A stretch of DNA of 64,000 nucleotides from contig KV748204.1 of the NCBI GenBank assembly GCA_001692895.1, positions 434,001 to 498,000 of the forward strand, in the 5' to 3' direction. This document shows, piece by piece, positions 23,017 through 35,905 of the stretch. Below the pieces are notes generated by a model. That model was not told the origin of the DNA and ran no database searches. It was given only the letters and a program-made list of their open reading frames with translations. Made by a program: the position numbers and the translations under genes. Within the stretch, counting starts at the first letter, position 1, and each line of letters begins with the position of its first letter. Origin of the DNA: Cenococcum geophilum 1.58 (Eukaryota > Ascomycota > Dothideomycetes > Gloniales > Gloniaceae).

Positions 23017-25055
23017 TAGTAAAGCCGCGCTATACCGTTTAGCTCGGTAGTAGGGGGTTTGAACATTATGCCGTATAGAAACGTTATATTGCTAGCTTAC
23101 TTATTAATTGCTATAAGGGGCTAAATTAACTCTTGTCTCTATCTATAACTACTTAAAGAAGCTTATAATAGTTGTCTGTCTTACCTACGCAGCTTAACGG
23201 CCTTAAATTACTCTCTCTGCCTTTATAAGAGCTGTAATTAGAGTCTTATTACTATCCTCTTACTGCCCCTTATAGAGCTTTAGGCGCTCTAGTGCATCTA
23301 AAGCCTTATTAAGCTTAATAACTTATAGCTTAACCTCCTTATCGCTTTCTTTATTATCTAACGCGTTATATAAAGCAATAATTAAGGCCTTAATTACTTC
23401 CTATAATATAGAGGCCTTAGGCTCTATTAAAGCGTCCTCCCTATTTATATTAATAAAGTTACTAATAGGAATTAATTGCCTAATTTGCCCTACTTGGCTA
23501 AGCTGCTATAAATATACCTCTAATTCAGCCTTAAGCTAAGGCTTGCTATACCCGCTTAGCGTACCTTAGGGGCCCTTATAGGGTCTAAAGATTGTTAAAT
23601 ATATAAAGCAATTTATTACGGTTTAAGGGCTAATTTTATACCATACTGCGATAGCCCACTAAACGGCCCTAAGTATGTTTATCGTCTTAAGGGGGTTCCT
23701 ATTTTGTTCTACCTAATCTACTATATAGGATAGCTAGTAGCGGCGGTAATAGGCTTTAAAGGTTTAAATTATACCCTAATCTAAAGGCTAATAGAGAGAG
23801 GTAACATTTTTAGGTAGGAATTTAACCCTAGTATTAAGTAAGCTGGCGCGCTCTAATATTATAAGCATACCCCTAGTATAGCTAGGAGCGGAATTAATAA
23901 GTAGAAGGACCTTTTTACCGCCTATTAAGCTGTTAAACCACTTAATATAATTAAGGAATATTAACGCCGTTATCTAGGCCTTCTTATTAAACCTCTAGGC
24001 AAAGTTAAGGCCCTTAAGGTTGCTGCGCTATATACTAAAATATTAAGGATTCTTTGCTTTTCTAATAATCTATAGGGGTATAATATAGCTACCGTCTATA
24101 TTGCTATAGTAGACGGTTATAATATACTTCTTCTACTTTTTAGTACCTAATTGCCCTATAGTTATAAGTCCTATATCCAGCGTAGCCTTATAGAAAAGCC
24201 CTGCCTTATCCATATTATAAATGTCTTAATTTAGGTATACATCTATAACAACCCTAAGCTCCTATATACGCTCCTTAGCGCCCTCTATATTTACTAACCT
24301 AGCCTTACTATATAGTTTCCGTTTTAATATTTAATTCCTCTTCTTAAAGTTATTAACCCAACCGCTTAAGAAACTAGGCTATTATTAACCCTAATAATAT
24401 GCCATTGTATTCTAAAGCTTTATTACTATAGCCCAAATAAGGTCGCTAGTAATAAGTATATTAGCGGCCTATATCCGCTGTTGCTATTTAAATAGTGCTT
24501 CTTTAAGCTTAGGATTATTAGGAACTCTATACCTCTTAAAGCCCTCCTAGCCGCGTTAAAGAACTAGTGAATTAAGGTATTTATATTTAGGCTTTAAGGA
24601 GTTTAATATAATAGACTATTGGATAGGGTGTTAAAATTAATTGGTAAAAAAGCGAGCAGTATCTCTCTAAGGTTTTTTAGGGTTCTTATAGCAGTATACC
24701 CGGATTTACTGCCTTTTATACTCTAAAACTCCATAGCGGTAAAGGCGCTTAGGGTTATCCTTAGGCTTCGCCATTATATAGGGCAAGAGGGGTATTAAAT
24801 TAATAAATATTAATGGCTGCGGTGCTAGTTTGTAGGCTTAAGAGTAAGGGGTTAATACTTCTAAAAATAGAGTTTTTAACACCATAATAGCTCGCGCTAT
24901 ACCGTTTTTGTATAAGAGAGCTTTAAATATAATGGCGTATTAAATTTAAACGTAAGCCTTATAAACCTCATAGTAAAATTAACTGTTTATGGCTATTGAC
25001 TGTTATACCGTAGAGGAACGGTATACCAAGATAACGGTATAACGCGGCTTTACTG
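23017..25055 (-). mobile_element. Pogo/Fot1-like DNA transposon inside the TR-GAG 5' LTR
   Basis: 2,039 bp with TIRs starting CAGTAAAGCCGCG (right end, read inward) and TAGTAAAGCCGCG (left end), flanked by the TA duplication at 23,015-23,016 and 25,056-25,057. Removing it and one TA restores the LTR word TGTCAGATAATCTG. TIRs beginning CAGT, TA target and about 2 kb length fit the Fot1/Pogo group of Tc1/mariner. Subterminal AACGGTATA repeats lie near the right end (25,017-25,042). Confidence 0.9.
23110..24774 (-). pseudogene. Fot1/Pogo DDE transposase, pseudogene
   Basis: Would cut and paste the transposon at TA sites. The start is the ATG at 24,774 (MAKPKDNPKR). The N-terminal half resembles the CENP-B-type helix-turn-helix DNA-binding domains. 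The DDE_1 core is clear: NMDKAGLF near 24,195-24,216 (first Asp), LLLINSAPSYT near 23,890-23,920 (second catalytic position, Asn where relatives have Asp) and KNVTSLYQPLD near 23,775-23,812, a Pogo/Tigger hallmark. A C-terminal coiled-coil-like tail follows. About 550 codons, normal for the family. Interrupted by many in-frame stops, mostly TAG/TAA from presumed CAG/CAA, with little sign of frameshifts. Confidence 0.85.
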
Positions 25056-25057
25056 TA

Positions 25058-25190
25058 ATCTGTATTCTCGGTGGCGTAGGACGGGGTACGTGCATCGTAA
25101 ATCTCTTCATAGAGCCCTAGGGGCCCTAGGTTAACAATCAATCAATTAACCCATTTCATCAATGAATAGCTCTATATGAACTATCTGACA
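25058..25190 (+). repeat. 5' LTR of the TR-GAG element, main part
   Basis: Matches the 3' LTR from ATCTGTATTCTCGGTGGCG to the end CTATCTGACA. Its first nine bases, TGTCAGATA, lie at 23,008-23,016, on the far side of the Pogo-like insertion. Contains CCCTAGGGGCCCTAGG and a CAATCAATCAAT run. Confidence 0.85.
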
Positions 25191-25459
25191 GTTATAAGCC
25201 CGGTCCGCCGACACAAGAAGCTATTCAGCTATTACTCAATCATTTGAAGAAATTCTACCTCATCGTCAGACTCTAACACCTCATCGTCTTAGGACGCAGA
25301 CTCAGATAGAAATCCTACCTTAATTGTCACAGGACGATTCTGACACAAGATTACACTAGATTCCACGAGATTCCACGAGATTCTACCTTAATTGTCACAG
25401 GACGATCCTAACGACAAGGACGATCCTGACGACGAATTCCATTACAATTCCCATTTGCC

Positions 25460-26560
25460 TATTAGTTAAATGACTCCACCGATGTTGAGTTCGTCTACCA
25501 CGATCGTCCTTAATAAACTAGAAGACTGGGAGCAATGGCTTTGGCAACTCAGAGCCCTCGTGGATTAGTGAATTTGGGCCCACGTTGACCTAGACAATGT
25601 AGCACCTTAACGAGGTCTACTACAAGAACCAACCTATCCAGAAGTCACAGATTTTAATGAGAATGCAACCTCATATGCACAGCTCTCAACGAATCAGCAG
25701 AAGGCGTACGATAACAGTAGACGATACTACGACCAGGACATGAAGTATTTCCTAAGACAGGAAGATCATCTTCAACAGATCCGTACCTAGATTACGTCCA
25801 CAGTATTTATTTAGAAGAAGCTACTGCTCGACCCTTCCCTCACAGTCAAGGAATGGCTAATTCGGTTAAAAGAAGACACTAAGCCATCAAAGACCTTTAT
25901 AATAAGGAAGGTACAGCTACAATACACAGAATCGCTGAAGGGACTTAGGGAGACAAAAATTACCCAGTGGCTTGATCGATGGGAACATGCAATAAAGATG
26001 GCAGAGAAGTATAAGCTTTCACAGATGACCAATGGGATCTGGCTTATGGACCTTGCAAATGCAATACGACCTATAAGCGAAACCTATTTTGTTCTGTACA
26101 CGAAACAGGCAGATGATACTAAAAAGGCTCACTCATTAGAATACCGTAAAGTAGTAATGGAGCTACGGGAAGCATTCGCAAACCTCTTAAAAGTCGTACC
26201 ATCCTTAACTACCAGAGGGAGTGTATTTAACGTAGACTTCGCAGGAGAGTCCGAAGAGGATATCTCTACTACTGAAGTCCAAAAGGGAAGAAGGAACAGC
26301 TTATCTTGCAGCCGAAAAAGGGCAGGTACAAATTTGACTGAAGAGACGTCTTCCAAAAGGTCGAAGTACCCAAAAATGCCTGGTATGCGATATGAGGGGA
26401 CATACCCTTCCTGACTGTTGGTATCTAGTTGAGTGCAAAAGGCCTAAGGGATTTAAAGCCGTAGGTACACGTATAAAAAGGGTGCTTATAAAGGTAGAGC
26501 ATGACAAGGACAGGATGAGAGTTAGGGAGAAGATTATGGTTTAATTGACACATTGACGGA
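25460..26560 (+). pseudogene. Gag-like region of the TR-GAG element
   Basis: A plus-strand gag-like fossil begins near 25,470 (MTPPML-like start). The longest open piece, 25,998-26,414, encodes 138 residues from MAEKYKLSQM; upstream islands such as EDWEQWLWQLRALV fit the N-terminal half of Copia gag (DUF4219/UBN2-like), which forms the particle shell. Near its end CGMRYEG is in the place of a zinc-knuckle-like CxxCGMRH motif. No protease, integrase, RT or RNase H is visible, so any movement would have relied on a full-length relative. Broken in a few places. Confidence 0.7.
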
Positions 26561-26611
26561 CACGAGAAGGTGGTTAGCTTCGTCCTCGACCAGGTTGAAG
26601 CTAAGGGGGTG

Positions 26612-26772
26612 TGTCAGATAATCTGTATTCTCGGTGGCGTAGGACGTGCACGAGTCACGTGCATGGGGTACGTGTATCGTAAATCTCTTCATAGAGCCCT
26701 AGGGGCCCTAGGTCAACAATCAATCAATCAACCCATTTCATCAATGAATAGCTCTATATGAACTATCTGACA
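26612..26772 (+). repeat. 3' LTR of the TR-GAG element
   Basis: 161 bp from TGTCAGATAATCTG to ACTATCTGACA. The terminal words TGTCAGATA and TATCTGACA form a 9-bp inverted repeat. Identical at most positions to the 5' LTR, which indicates a fairly recent insertion. Confidence 0.85.
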
Positions 26773-29700
26773 GATACCAACGAATCTAAGTATAGTAGTA
26801 AAAATAATAACTTTAACTTTAAACTAACTATTTTTACGGACCTCTGTTAGAAGGCTAATATTCCTAAATAGGAGTTTAGCTAAGCCTACTCTACTATACT
26901 GCGTAGCCTAGCCCTTAACCGCTATTACACCAACCTTAAAAGCAACCCCCTTGGTGTTCCCTTTAATAAGCTATATAAAGCTATACGTAACTACTTTAAA
27001 GGGCTAGAATATAAGCGTAATATCCTTATGTAATGGAATGCGATTAAGTTATAGACTATAATTAATAAGAATACCGAAAAATCGGCTATAGAGTGCCTAT
27101 AAATTCTTATTAAAGACCTTCGGCACCTATAGCACGGCCTTAATACTAAGCTTTAAATAGACGACTTCCTATACAATAAACTTATTATAGCCTACTAGGA
27201 AGTAGAACCCTATAAATACGCCTATTATAAGCCTATAGACACCTTAACTGGCCTTATTAACGATTTATAGTTCTTTATTATAATATACGAAGTTTTAAAC
27301 CCACTAGATAGTACTTAAGCTTTTATTACGGACCTATAAAACCTATAAACTAACTTAGATGCCTACTTTATAGACCGCCGCTACCGCTAGTAATACCTAT
27401 ACCGACTAAGTCCTACCTATAACCCCTATAGTAACTCCTATATAAAAGCATACCCCTATAAACAAACTAGTTAGAAGTGCTTTATATATAGTAAGAAAGA
27501 ATATTAGTTTATAAGGTATACCTAGGAAGAATATAATAAGTTTAAGAAGAGATTTAATAATCGGATTAACTAGTTTATCTTAAACTATAAAGGAAAGAAA
27601 GTAGAGGAGTCTCTTAACGAGTTAATGGAAGCCCTTATAATTAACCTTAACTTAGATATTTAGAAATAGGAGATCTTAGAGACATTTTTAACTACTTTTA
27701 GACCTTTTACGGACGGCTAAGCCTTTAATATTACGACCGTATTAGCCAACCGCTCCTTTATACACTTAATTATACCCAAAAACTAACCTATAAGTATACT
27801 TATTAGACCCGTTATAGACGTTATAGACTATAAATAGGACCTATTTGCATATATTACTATAGAACGCTCTACCCCTAAAGAATTCTATAGCGTTATAATT
27901 AATACAGGTGCCTTTAAGAAGTCTACTATAGGTTACGGATAATACCTTATATATAAGACCACTATAAATAATAATATAGATATTAATACTATGCAAACTG
28001 GGGCCGTAAACGTCTAATTCGGCATCGGCTTAACCGCATTAATTAGATTAGTTATAGTTAAGACCCTAATTAGCCTAGTTAACTTCTACATAGTAAAAGC
28101 GGACACCCCTTTTTTACTCTGTCTTACGGATATAGATAGGTTATAGGTTTACTATAATAATATTACGGACACCTTAATTGGCCCTGCAACTGCCCTAGGA
28201 AGTAAGTGTATTACCCTACTAATTATATAACGATTTAGACACCCGTTCCTTATATAGGGAGAGACTTTACAGACCTATATTTAGGAATCTTTTAACTATA
28301 ACCTGTACTACCTTACTAGTACTAAAATCTACCGCCTGTAGATATATTAGTTCTAGTATAGGAAACCCCTTTTACGGACTTATAACGTAAAGAGATTAAC
28401 GAACTACTTAAAAAGGGCGTCTTTGCGGTTATAATAGAGAGAGTTGTTCCGCAAGGCGTCCGTATATTTAACTTACGCTTTATTAATAAAATTAAGCACC
28501 CTAGTACTAATAAAGCCTTTAAAAAATTAAGGCTCGTTATATAAGCTTATAACGACTAGGGAAAGAACTTAGTTCTTATGTAATCGCCTATAATTTAACG
28601 AGTTGGTTAATAAATTATACTCGCATTTACGCCTAGACTATAGTAAACTAAACCTATAGCTTTTTACTTATGGGATATTTTATAAGCCTACGTGTAGTCT
28701 AATACCTACCTAAGTAGGGACATCTTTATACAACTACCTCTTAAGCTTAATTTATAACTAGGAACAATTTTATAGGTTATAAAACCCCTTTACGGAGTAC
28801 TAAAAGCTAGAAACCACTGGTTTAAGATATATTACTAGCATTACGTTAGTAAACTTAAAATAACAGTTAACCTATAACCCCTACCTCCTATATACCCCAT
28901 TAAACGGCCTTAGTATTATTAGACTTTAAACAGATAATACCTACTTTTTAGCGGACTAGACTTTTGTGGACGCTAAAGAGACTAAATTATAAAAGGCTAA
29001 GTTCCTAGTAAAGCCGTAAGAGTAGTTAACTAAGTAGACTCTAATTAAGTTTAATAGAGGCTTAATTATATAAAAGGGCAACTTAATTAAGCTAACTTAG
29101 GAACGCCAAGCTTAAAACCTAAGGCTTATTATAGTAAAGCCTACGGACCTTACTAGTTCCTATAGAGAGACCCGTAAGACCGTAAATATAAAGGACTAAT
29201 ATATTGTATAGCGTATAAGAGGCGCCTATATTACTACAGTTTGTTAACCTAAATCTGCCTATAATTTATCCTTTACGGCCCAGGTAATAAATCCGTAAGA
29301 GGAAAATATTAAGCAGCTTAATAAGCGTATTTAGTGGTAAATTAATAATATAATAAGAGGACTTACTTTTGTACCACTAGACCTAAATTCCCTTAGCGTA
29401 CTAGTATTTATAGACGCCTCCTTCGCTAATAATAGAGACCTATTATTATAAATTGGCTTCGTAATTATACTTACGGACTATAATTAGGACGCAAATATAC
29501 TATATTAGTCTTTAATTAAATATAAATAAGTAACCCGTAGTATACTAGCTTCTAAACTATATATACTAGCTTATGGCTTTAATATAGTAGCTATAATTAA
29601 ATTAACAATCCAGAAGATTCTATAATTGGAGTAGTTACCCCTAGTTTTATATACTAATTTAAAGTCCCTCTATAACTGCTTAGTTAAACTAGGTATAATA

Positions 29701-29879
29701 TAAGAGAAGAGGCTTATAGCTGACCTAATATGCTTATATTAGGCCTATAAACGACGTAAAATTATAAAGGTTAAATAGATTAGCGGCGAAGATAACCTAG
29801 TAGACGCTATAACTAAGGTAAAGCCGTACTAAGCTCTTAAAACCCTAATTAATATAAATAAGCTTAATCTAAAGGTTAT

Positions 29880-30150
29880 TGTATAATTACAGCACCTGTT
29901 ATACCAACCGCGTGCTTACGCGTTCGGTACACTAGGTACGCGTTTACGCGTCTAGTGCACTAACTACCCGCTTACGCGTCTGGTGCACTTATAAAGCACT
30001 AACTAATTAGGGGGGAGGTGCATTAGTATATAGACCACGTAGTCTGCTTTATACAATTAACAGTCACTATTATCCAAAAGAGCATATAATACTATACGTA
30101 TTTCGTGCCCCTGGATCTAACTCACTCGTGCTATTAAGTTAGTACGAACA
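29880..30150 (+). repeat. 5' LTR of Copia-B
   Basis: 271 bp, TGTATAATTACAGCACC to AGTACGAACA. U3 contains three ACGCGT-centred units ending in GGTGCAC/AGTGCAC, an expansion compared with the Copia-A LTRs. Just after the LTR, CTAATC and GATTAG form a short inverted repeat. Confidence 0.9.
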
Positions 30151-33100
30151 CTAATCAGTAAGCGCGCACAGATTAGTAATTACTTAACACCTCCCACCAA
30201 GCGATATACAACAGCGACTACCTGTTTAGACTCCTAGTACGACCTACTAGAAGGTTAGAAGTCGGGGATTACAGACTATCACCAACTCTGTATACTTATT
30301 TAAGTCTTAGTACGGTTTATCGGAAGTTATAGACGCGAATACAGACCTATACGGAACCCCCTACCCTCCTCCAATACCTCTAACCTCTCTCAGACCCCTT
30401 ACGGAGACCTCTTACCCTTCTACAAACCACTACGGACCTATTAATTGCCTCTACGGACCGCTATAATACCCTTCTGCAAACTGCTACGGATATTAACCAC
30501 CTTTACGGACTACTACAAGACCTCTTCCACCCGCCACGTACTATATAGTATGGTAGACATTAGTAAGCAAGTTAGCGAAGGTCAAAAGAAGTAGAGATAA
30601 GGAGTCGACGTTACGTCTACAAACAACGTTAACGACTATATTAGTTTTAAAATCCTTAAATATAAATACTTTAAGCTTATATATAATAACTTATAGGAGC
30701 AATACCAGAAAGACTTTACGGACTTTACAGAAGCTATTTTTAAGGCCTATAACCCTATTACCATCCGTAAACTACGAACCCTTTTATATAACTAAGGTAT
30801 ATAGGTTAAAAGGAATAAACGAGTTACTGTTATATAGTCCTTATACAACATAATATACGAGAAGGACCAAACGGAATAAACTAAAGAGGAAATCCTAGAC
30901 CAGTTCTAAGAAACTAAGGAACTCTTTATTTCTTCCAAACTTAATATAATTACTAGCCTTATACCTAACCTACTTAACTAAATTCGTCCTATAAACCTAA
31001 GCGATTTTGAAATTAATCTTACGGGCTAAAGTATACCTAGTACTCAAGTTACGGACCGCAATACCCCCATAACCTAAATTACGGACTATAATACCCCCGT
31101 AAATCAAATTACGGACTAAACCCCTTCCGTTATTTAAGCCATATATCCGTAAACTATATATCTATAAGCCACAGATCCGTAAGCCACAGATCTGTAAGTT
31201 ATAGACCCGCAACCCACTTAAGTAAAGACCTACGGCAAGGAGCTAGCTAACCTAGCTAAGCTCTATACTAACGAATCTAAGTATAGTAGTGAAAACGATA
31301 ATTTTAATTTTAAACTAACTATCTTTACGGACCTTTGTTAGAAGGCCGATATCCCTAAATAGGAGTTTAGCTAAGCCTACTCTACCATACTACATGGCCT
31401 AGTACTTAACCACTACTACACTAACCTTAAGAGTAACCCCCTTAGTGTTCCCTTTAATAAGCTATATAAAGCTATACGTAACTACTTTAAAGGACCGGAA
31501 TATAAACGTAATATCTTTACCTAATGGAATGCGACCAAGTTACGGACCGTAATGGATAAGAACACTAAAAAATTGACCATAGAGTGCCTGCAGATCCTTA
31601 TTAAAGACCTTCGCCACCTATAGCACGGTCTTAATATTAAGCTTTAAACGGATGACTTCCTGCACAATAAACTTATTACGGCTTGCTAGGAAATAGAACC
31701 CTGTAAATACGCCTATTATAAGCCCGCAGACACCGTAGCTAGCCTTATTAACGATTTACGGTCCTCCATTACAATGTACGAAGCCTTAAACCCGCCAGGC
31801 AGTATTTAAGCCTTTATTACAGACCTACAAGACCCACAAACTGACTTAAATGCCTACTTTACGGACCGCCGCTACCGCTAGCAGTACCCGTACCGACCAA
31901 GTCCTACTTGCAACCCCTATAGCAACTCCCGTATAAAAGTATACCCCCGTAAACGAACCAGTTAGAAGTGCTTTATATACAGTAAGGAAGGATGTTAGTC
32001 TATAAGGCATACCTAGGAAGAACGTAATAAGTCTAAGAAGAGATTTAACAATCGGATTAACTAGTTTATCTTAGACTATAAAGGAGAGGAAGCGGAGGAG
32101 TCCCTTAATAAGTTAATGGAAGCCCTTATAATTGACTTTAACTTAAATATATAGGAACAGGAGACCTTAGAGACGTTCCTAACTACTTTCGGACCTTTTA
32201 CGGATAGCTAAGCCTTTAATATTATAACCGTATTAGCCGACCGCTTATTTATACACTTAATTGCGCCCAAAAACTAATTTATAAGTACCCCTATTATAGA
32301 CGTTACGGACCATAAATAGGATCTATTTGCATATATTACCACAGAACGCTATACCCCTAAGGAATTCTATAGTGTTATAATCGACACAGGTGCCTCTAAA
32401 AAGTCTATTATAGGTTATAGATAATACCTTATATATAGGAACACTACAAATAATAATACGGACATTAACGTTATGTAAACTAAGGCCGTAAACGTCTAAT
32501 TTGGCATCGGCTTAACTACATTAATTAGATTAGTTACGGTTAAGACTCTAATTGGCCTAGTTAACTTCTACGTAATAAAAGCGGACACCCCTTTCCTACT
32601 CTATCTTGCGGACATAGATAGGTTATAGGTCTACTATAATAATGTTACAGACACCGTAATTGGCCCTATAACTGCCCTAGGAAGTAAGTATATTACCCTA
32701 CTAATTATACGACGATTTAGACACCCGTTCCTTATATAGAGAGAGACTTTACGAACCTATATTTAGGAATCTTTTAACTATAACCCATGCTACCTTACCA
32801 GTACTAAGATCTACCGCCTATACCGCTGCTTCGGTTACCTGTTAGCCGAAAAGCTATATAGAGTCCTTAAACGCTCTGGATACAATAACGTCAATAGGAA
32901 GGCAATTAACCACCTAACTAAATACTGCTCTTTTTGCTAGAAATACAGACGTTCCCTAGGCTAATTTAAGTTTACCCTTTATAAGGACCTTAACTTTAAC
33001 TACTTAATATATGTAGACATTATATATATTAACGGCAGTCTAGTATTATATATAATTGACGAGGCAACCCGCTATTAAGCCGCCCGTTAGTTGCAAAATA

Positions 33101-35644
33101 TATTTATAAAATATACTTGGGATATTTTACGGACCTACTAGATTGACATATACGTTAGACCCCCTAAGTATATTACCCACGACGCCAGTAAGAACTTTAT
33201 TAGTAAGGAATTCCAGTAGTATGCTACGGCTATAGCTATATTAATAAAAGCTGTCCTAGTTAAGGCGTATTAGTCTATTAAGCTTATTAAGCGAGCTTAC
33301 TTAGCCTTACGGAGAGCTTACTAGATTATTATAAACGAATATAAGGACATTTAAAAGGAACTGGCTCTATAGATGGCCATAAAAGCCGTTAATAACACCG
33401 CTAGCCCTAACGGACTAGTACCTACCCTTTTAGTCTATGGAGCCTACCTAAGGATAAGCAACCTAGGCCCTTCTGCCCCATCTATTACGGAATAAGCAGC
33501 TGCAATATAGAAGGCAATAGCCGAAATAGTTAAATTACGGGCCAAATAAGCTGTTAATAGCGCCCTATATTACCGCAACGGACCCAATATAACCTTAGTT
33601 TATAACCTCCTACTTAATTCTAAAGTCCTTATATAGCGTAAGAGCGGCAACTAAACCGGACCTTATCATCTACTAGCTGTAGAAGATAAGACATGCTGTG
33701 TATAACTCCCTAGCGGCCCAACTAGCTTTAGGAGCACGTCCGTAAAACCCTACTTTTGGCCCAAAAATACCCATGACGCCAAACTAAACGAACTAGAAGC
33801 GACCGCCGAATTAGATAAACTGGAAGCACCCTTACCTACCCTAGAAGTCCCCTAGAAACCCACTAAACCTACTAAACCTACCGTAAAGCGTGGTCGAGGA
33901 CGCCCCTAAAAGCACCCCGTAACTAAGAACCCTANNATANAGAATTANCTAACCTCCGNAGGAATATCCNNAAGGCAANCTCCGCCTATAGATATATTAG
34001 TTCTAGTATAGGAAACCCCTTTTACGAACTTATAACGTAAAGAGATTAATAGACTACTTAAAAAGGGTATCTTTGCGGTTATAATAGAGAGAGACGTTCC
34101 GTAAGGCGTCCGTATATTTAACTTATGCTTTATTAACGAGATTAAGCACCCTAGTACTGATAAAGCCTTTAAGAAATTAAGGCTTGTTATATAAGCTTAT
34201 AATGATAAAGGAAAGGACTTAGTCCTTACGCAATTACCTATAATTTAATAAGTTAGCTAATGGATTATACTTGCACTTATGCCAGGACTACAGTAAACTA
34301 AACCCGTAGCCCTATACTTACGGGATATCTTATAAGCCTATATGCAGTCTAATACCTACCTAAGTAGGGACATCTTTATACGGCCACCCCCCAAGCTTAA
34401 CCTATAACTAGGAACAATACTATAGGTTGTAAAACCTCTATACGGAGTACTAGAAGCTAGAAACTATTAGTTTAAGATATACTACTAGTACTATATTAAT
34501 AAACTTAAAATAGAACAGTTAACCTACGACCCCTACCTCCTATATAGCCTATTAAACGGCCTTAGTATTGTTAGACTTTAAATAGATAATACCCTATTCC
34601 TAGCAGACTAGACCTTTATAGACGCTAAAGAAACTAAACTATAAAAGGCTAAGTTTTTGGCAAAGCCGTAAGAGTAGTTAACTAAGTAGAATCCGATTAA
34701 GTTTAATAGAGGCCTAATTATATAAAAGGGCAACCTAATTAAGCTAACTTAGGAACGCTAGGCTTAAAACCTAAAGCCTGTTATAGTAAAGCCTATAGAC
34801 CTTACTAGCTCCTGTAGAGAGACCCGTAAGACCGTAAATATAAAGGACTAATACGTTGTATAGCGTGTAAGAGGCGCCTATATTGCCACAGTTTGCTAAC
34901 CCGAATCTGCCTACAATTTATCCTTTACGGCCTAGGTAGTAGATCTGTAAGAAGAAAATATTAAGCAGCTTAATAAGCGTATTTAGTAGCAAATTGACAA
35001 TGCAGTAAGGGGACTTACTTTTGTACCACTAGACCTAAGTTCCCTTAGCTTACTGGCATTTATAGACGCCTCCTTTACTAATAATAAAGACCTATTATTA
35101 TAGATCGGCTTTGTAATTATACTTACGGACCATAATTAGGACGTAAATATACTATATTAGTCTTTAATTAAGTGCAAATAAGTAACCCGCAGTGTACTAG
35201 CTTCTAAACTATATATATTAGCTTATAGCTTTAATATAGTAGCCGCAATTAAATTAACGGTCTAGAAGATTCTACAACTAGAGCAGTTACCCCTAGTTTT
35301 ATGCACCGATTTAAAGTCCCTCTACGACTGCCTAGTTAAACTAGGTACGATATAAGAGAAGAGGCTTATAGTTGACCTAATGTGCTTACATTAAGCCTAT
35401 AAACGACGTGAAATTGCGGAGGTTAAATAGATCAGCGGCGGAAATAACCTAATAGACGCCATAACTAAGGCAAAGCCGTGTTAAGCCCTTAAAACCCTAA
35501 TTAATACGAATAAGCTTAACCTAGAAGTTACGGAATGGGTGGAACGAGACTAACGGAGCATTTACGGTACGTCTACGGCCTGTTAGAAGGCCGTACGGCT
35601 TATACGGCCTATTATTCTGCCATAGTAGTTAAATTGACCAATCA

Positions 35645-35673
35645 CGATTTTCCATCCCCGGGATGGAAAATCG
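35645..35673. repeat. Near-perfect palindrome in Copia-B 3' region
   Basis: CGATTTTCCATCCC, one C, then GGGATGGAAAATCG: a perfect 14-bp inverted repeat with a 1-nt spacer, extended after two mismatches by CCAAT/ATTGG. It lies in about 120 bp (35,570-35,710) present between RNase H and the 3' LTR of Copia-B and not matched in the equivalent part of Copia-A. GC-richer than its surroundings. Confidence 0.85.
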
Positions 35674-35905
35674 CCATTGGCTCGCTTAGTACTAGCGCCT
35701 TGGCGGCCCTTAAGATCTGACTTATAACTAGCTTGGAGCACCATTTAGAAGGTAGCCTAGAAGGCACCTCGGGAGGGGGTTTCCTATATACTTCCTTTGC
35801 ATCTTATAGTTCTATTTCCTATATATTTTCCTTTATATTTTATGGTTTTATTAAAACAATTATAGAGGCTGTATACAGGTGGTTTCATTTTTTAAGTACC
35901 GCTAG

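Larger units (their letters stand above)
23008..26772 (+). mobile_element. Gag-only LTR element (TR-GAG type) inserted in Copia-A gag
   Basis: Short LTRs, TGTCAGATA to TATCTGACA, bracket an internal region of only about 1.4 kb. The 5' LTR is 23,008-23,016 plus 25,058-25,190, split by a Pogo-like transposon; the 3' LTR is 26,612-26,772. After the 5' LTR comes GTTATAAGCCCGG, a half-tRNA-iMet type primer site; before the 3' LTR is a purine tract (AAGCTAAGGGGG). Only a gag-like region is visible. The uninterrupted sister sequence in Copia-B (CTCTATACTAACG at 31,261) shows the insertion site; GATAC follows the 3' LTR. Clearly less RIPed than its host, so younger. Broken, with several lesions. Confidence 0.8.

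Noticed and set aside
25811-26507. Minus-strand open frames in the TR-GAG element
   Set aside because: Shadows of the gag-like frame on the plus strand.
35535-35720. Plus-strand 61-codon frame after Copia-B RNase H
   Set aside because: It lies in the hairpin-rich 3' region and ends just past the palindrome; there is no domain and no counterpart in Copia-A.
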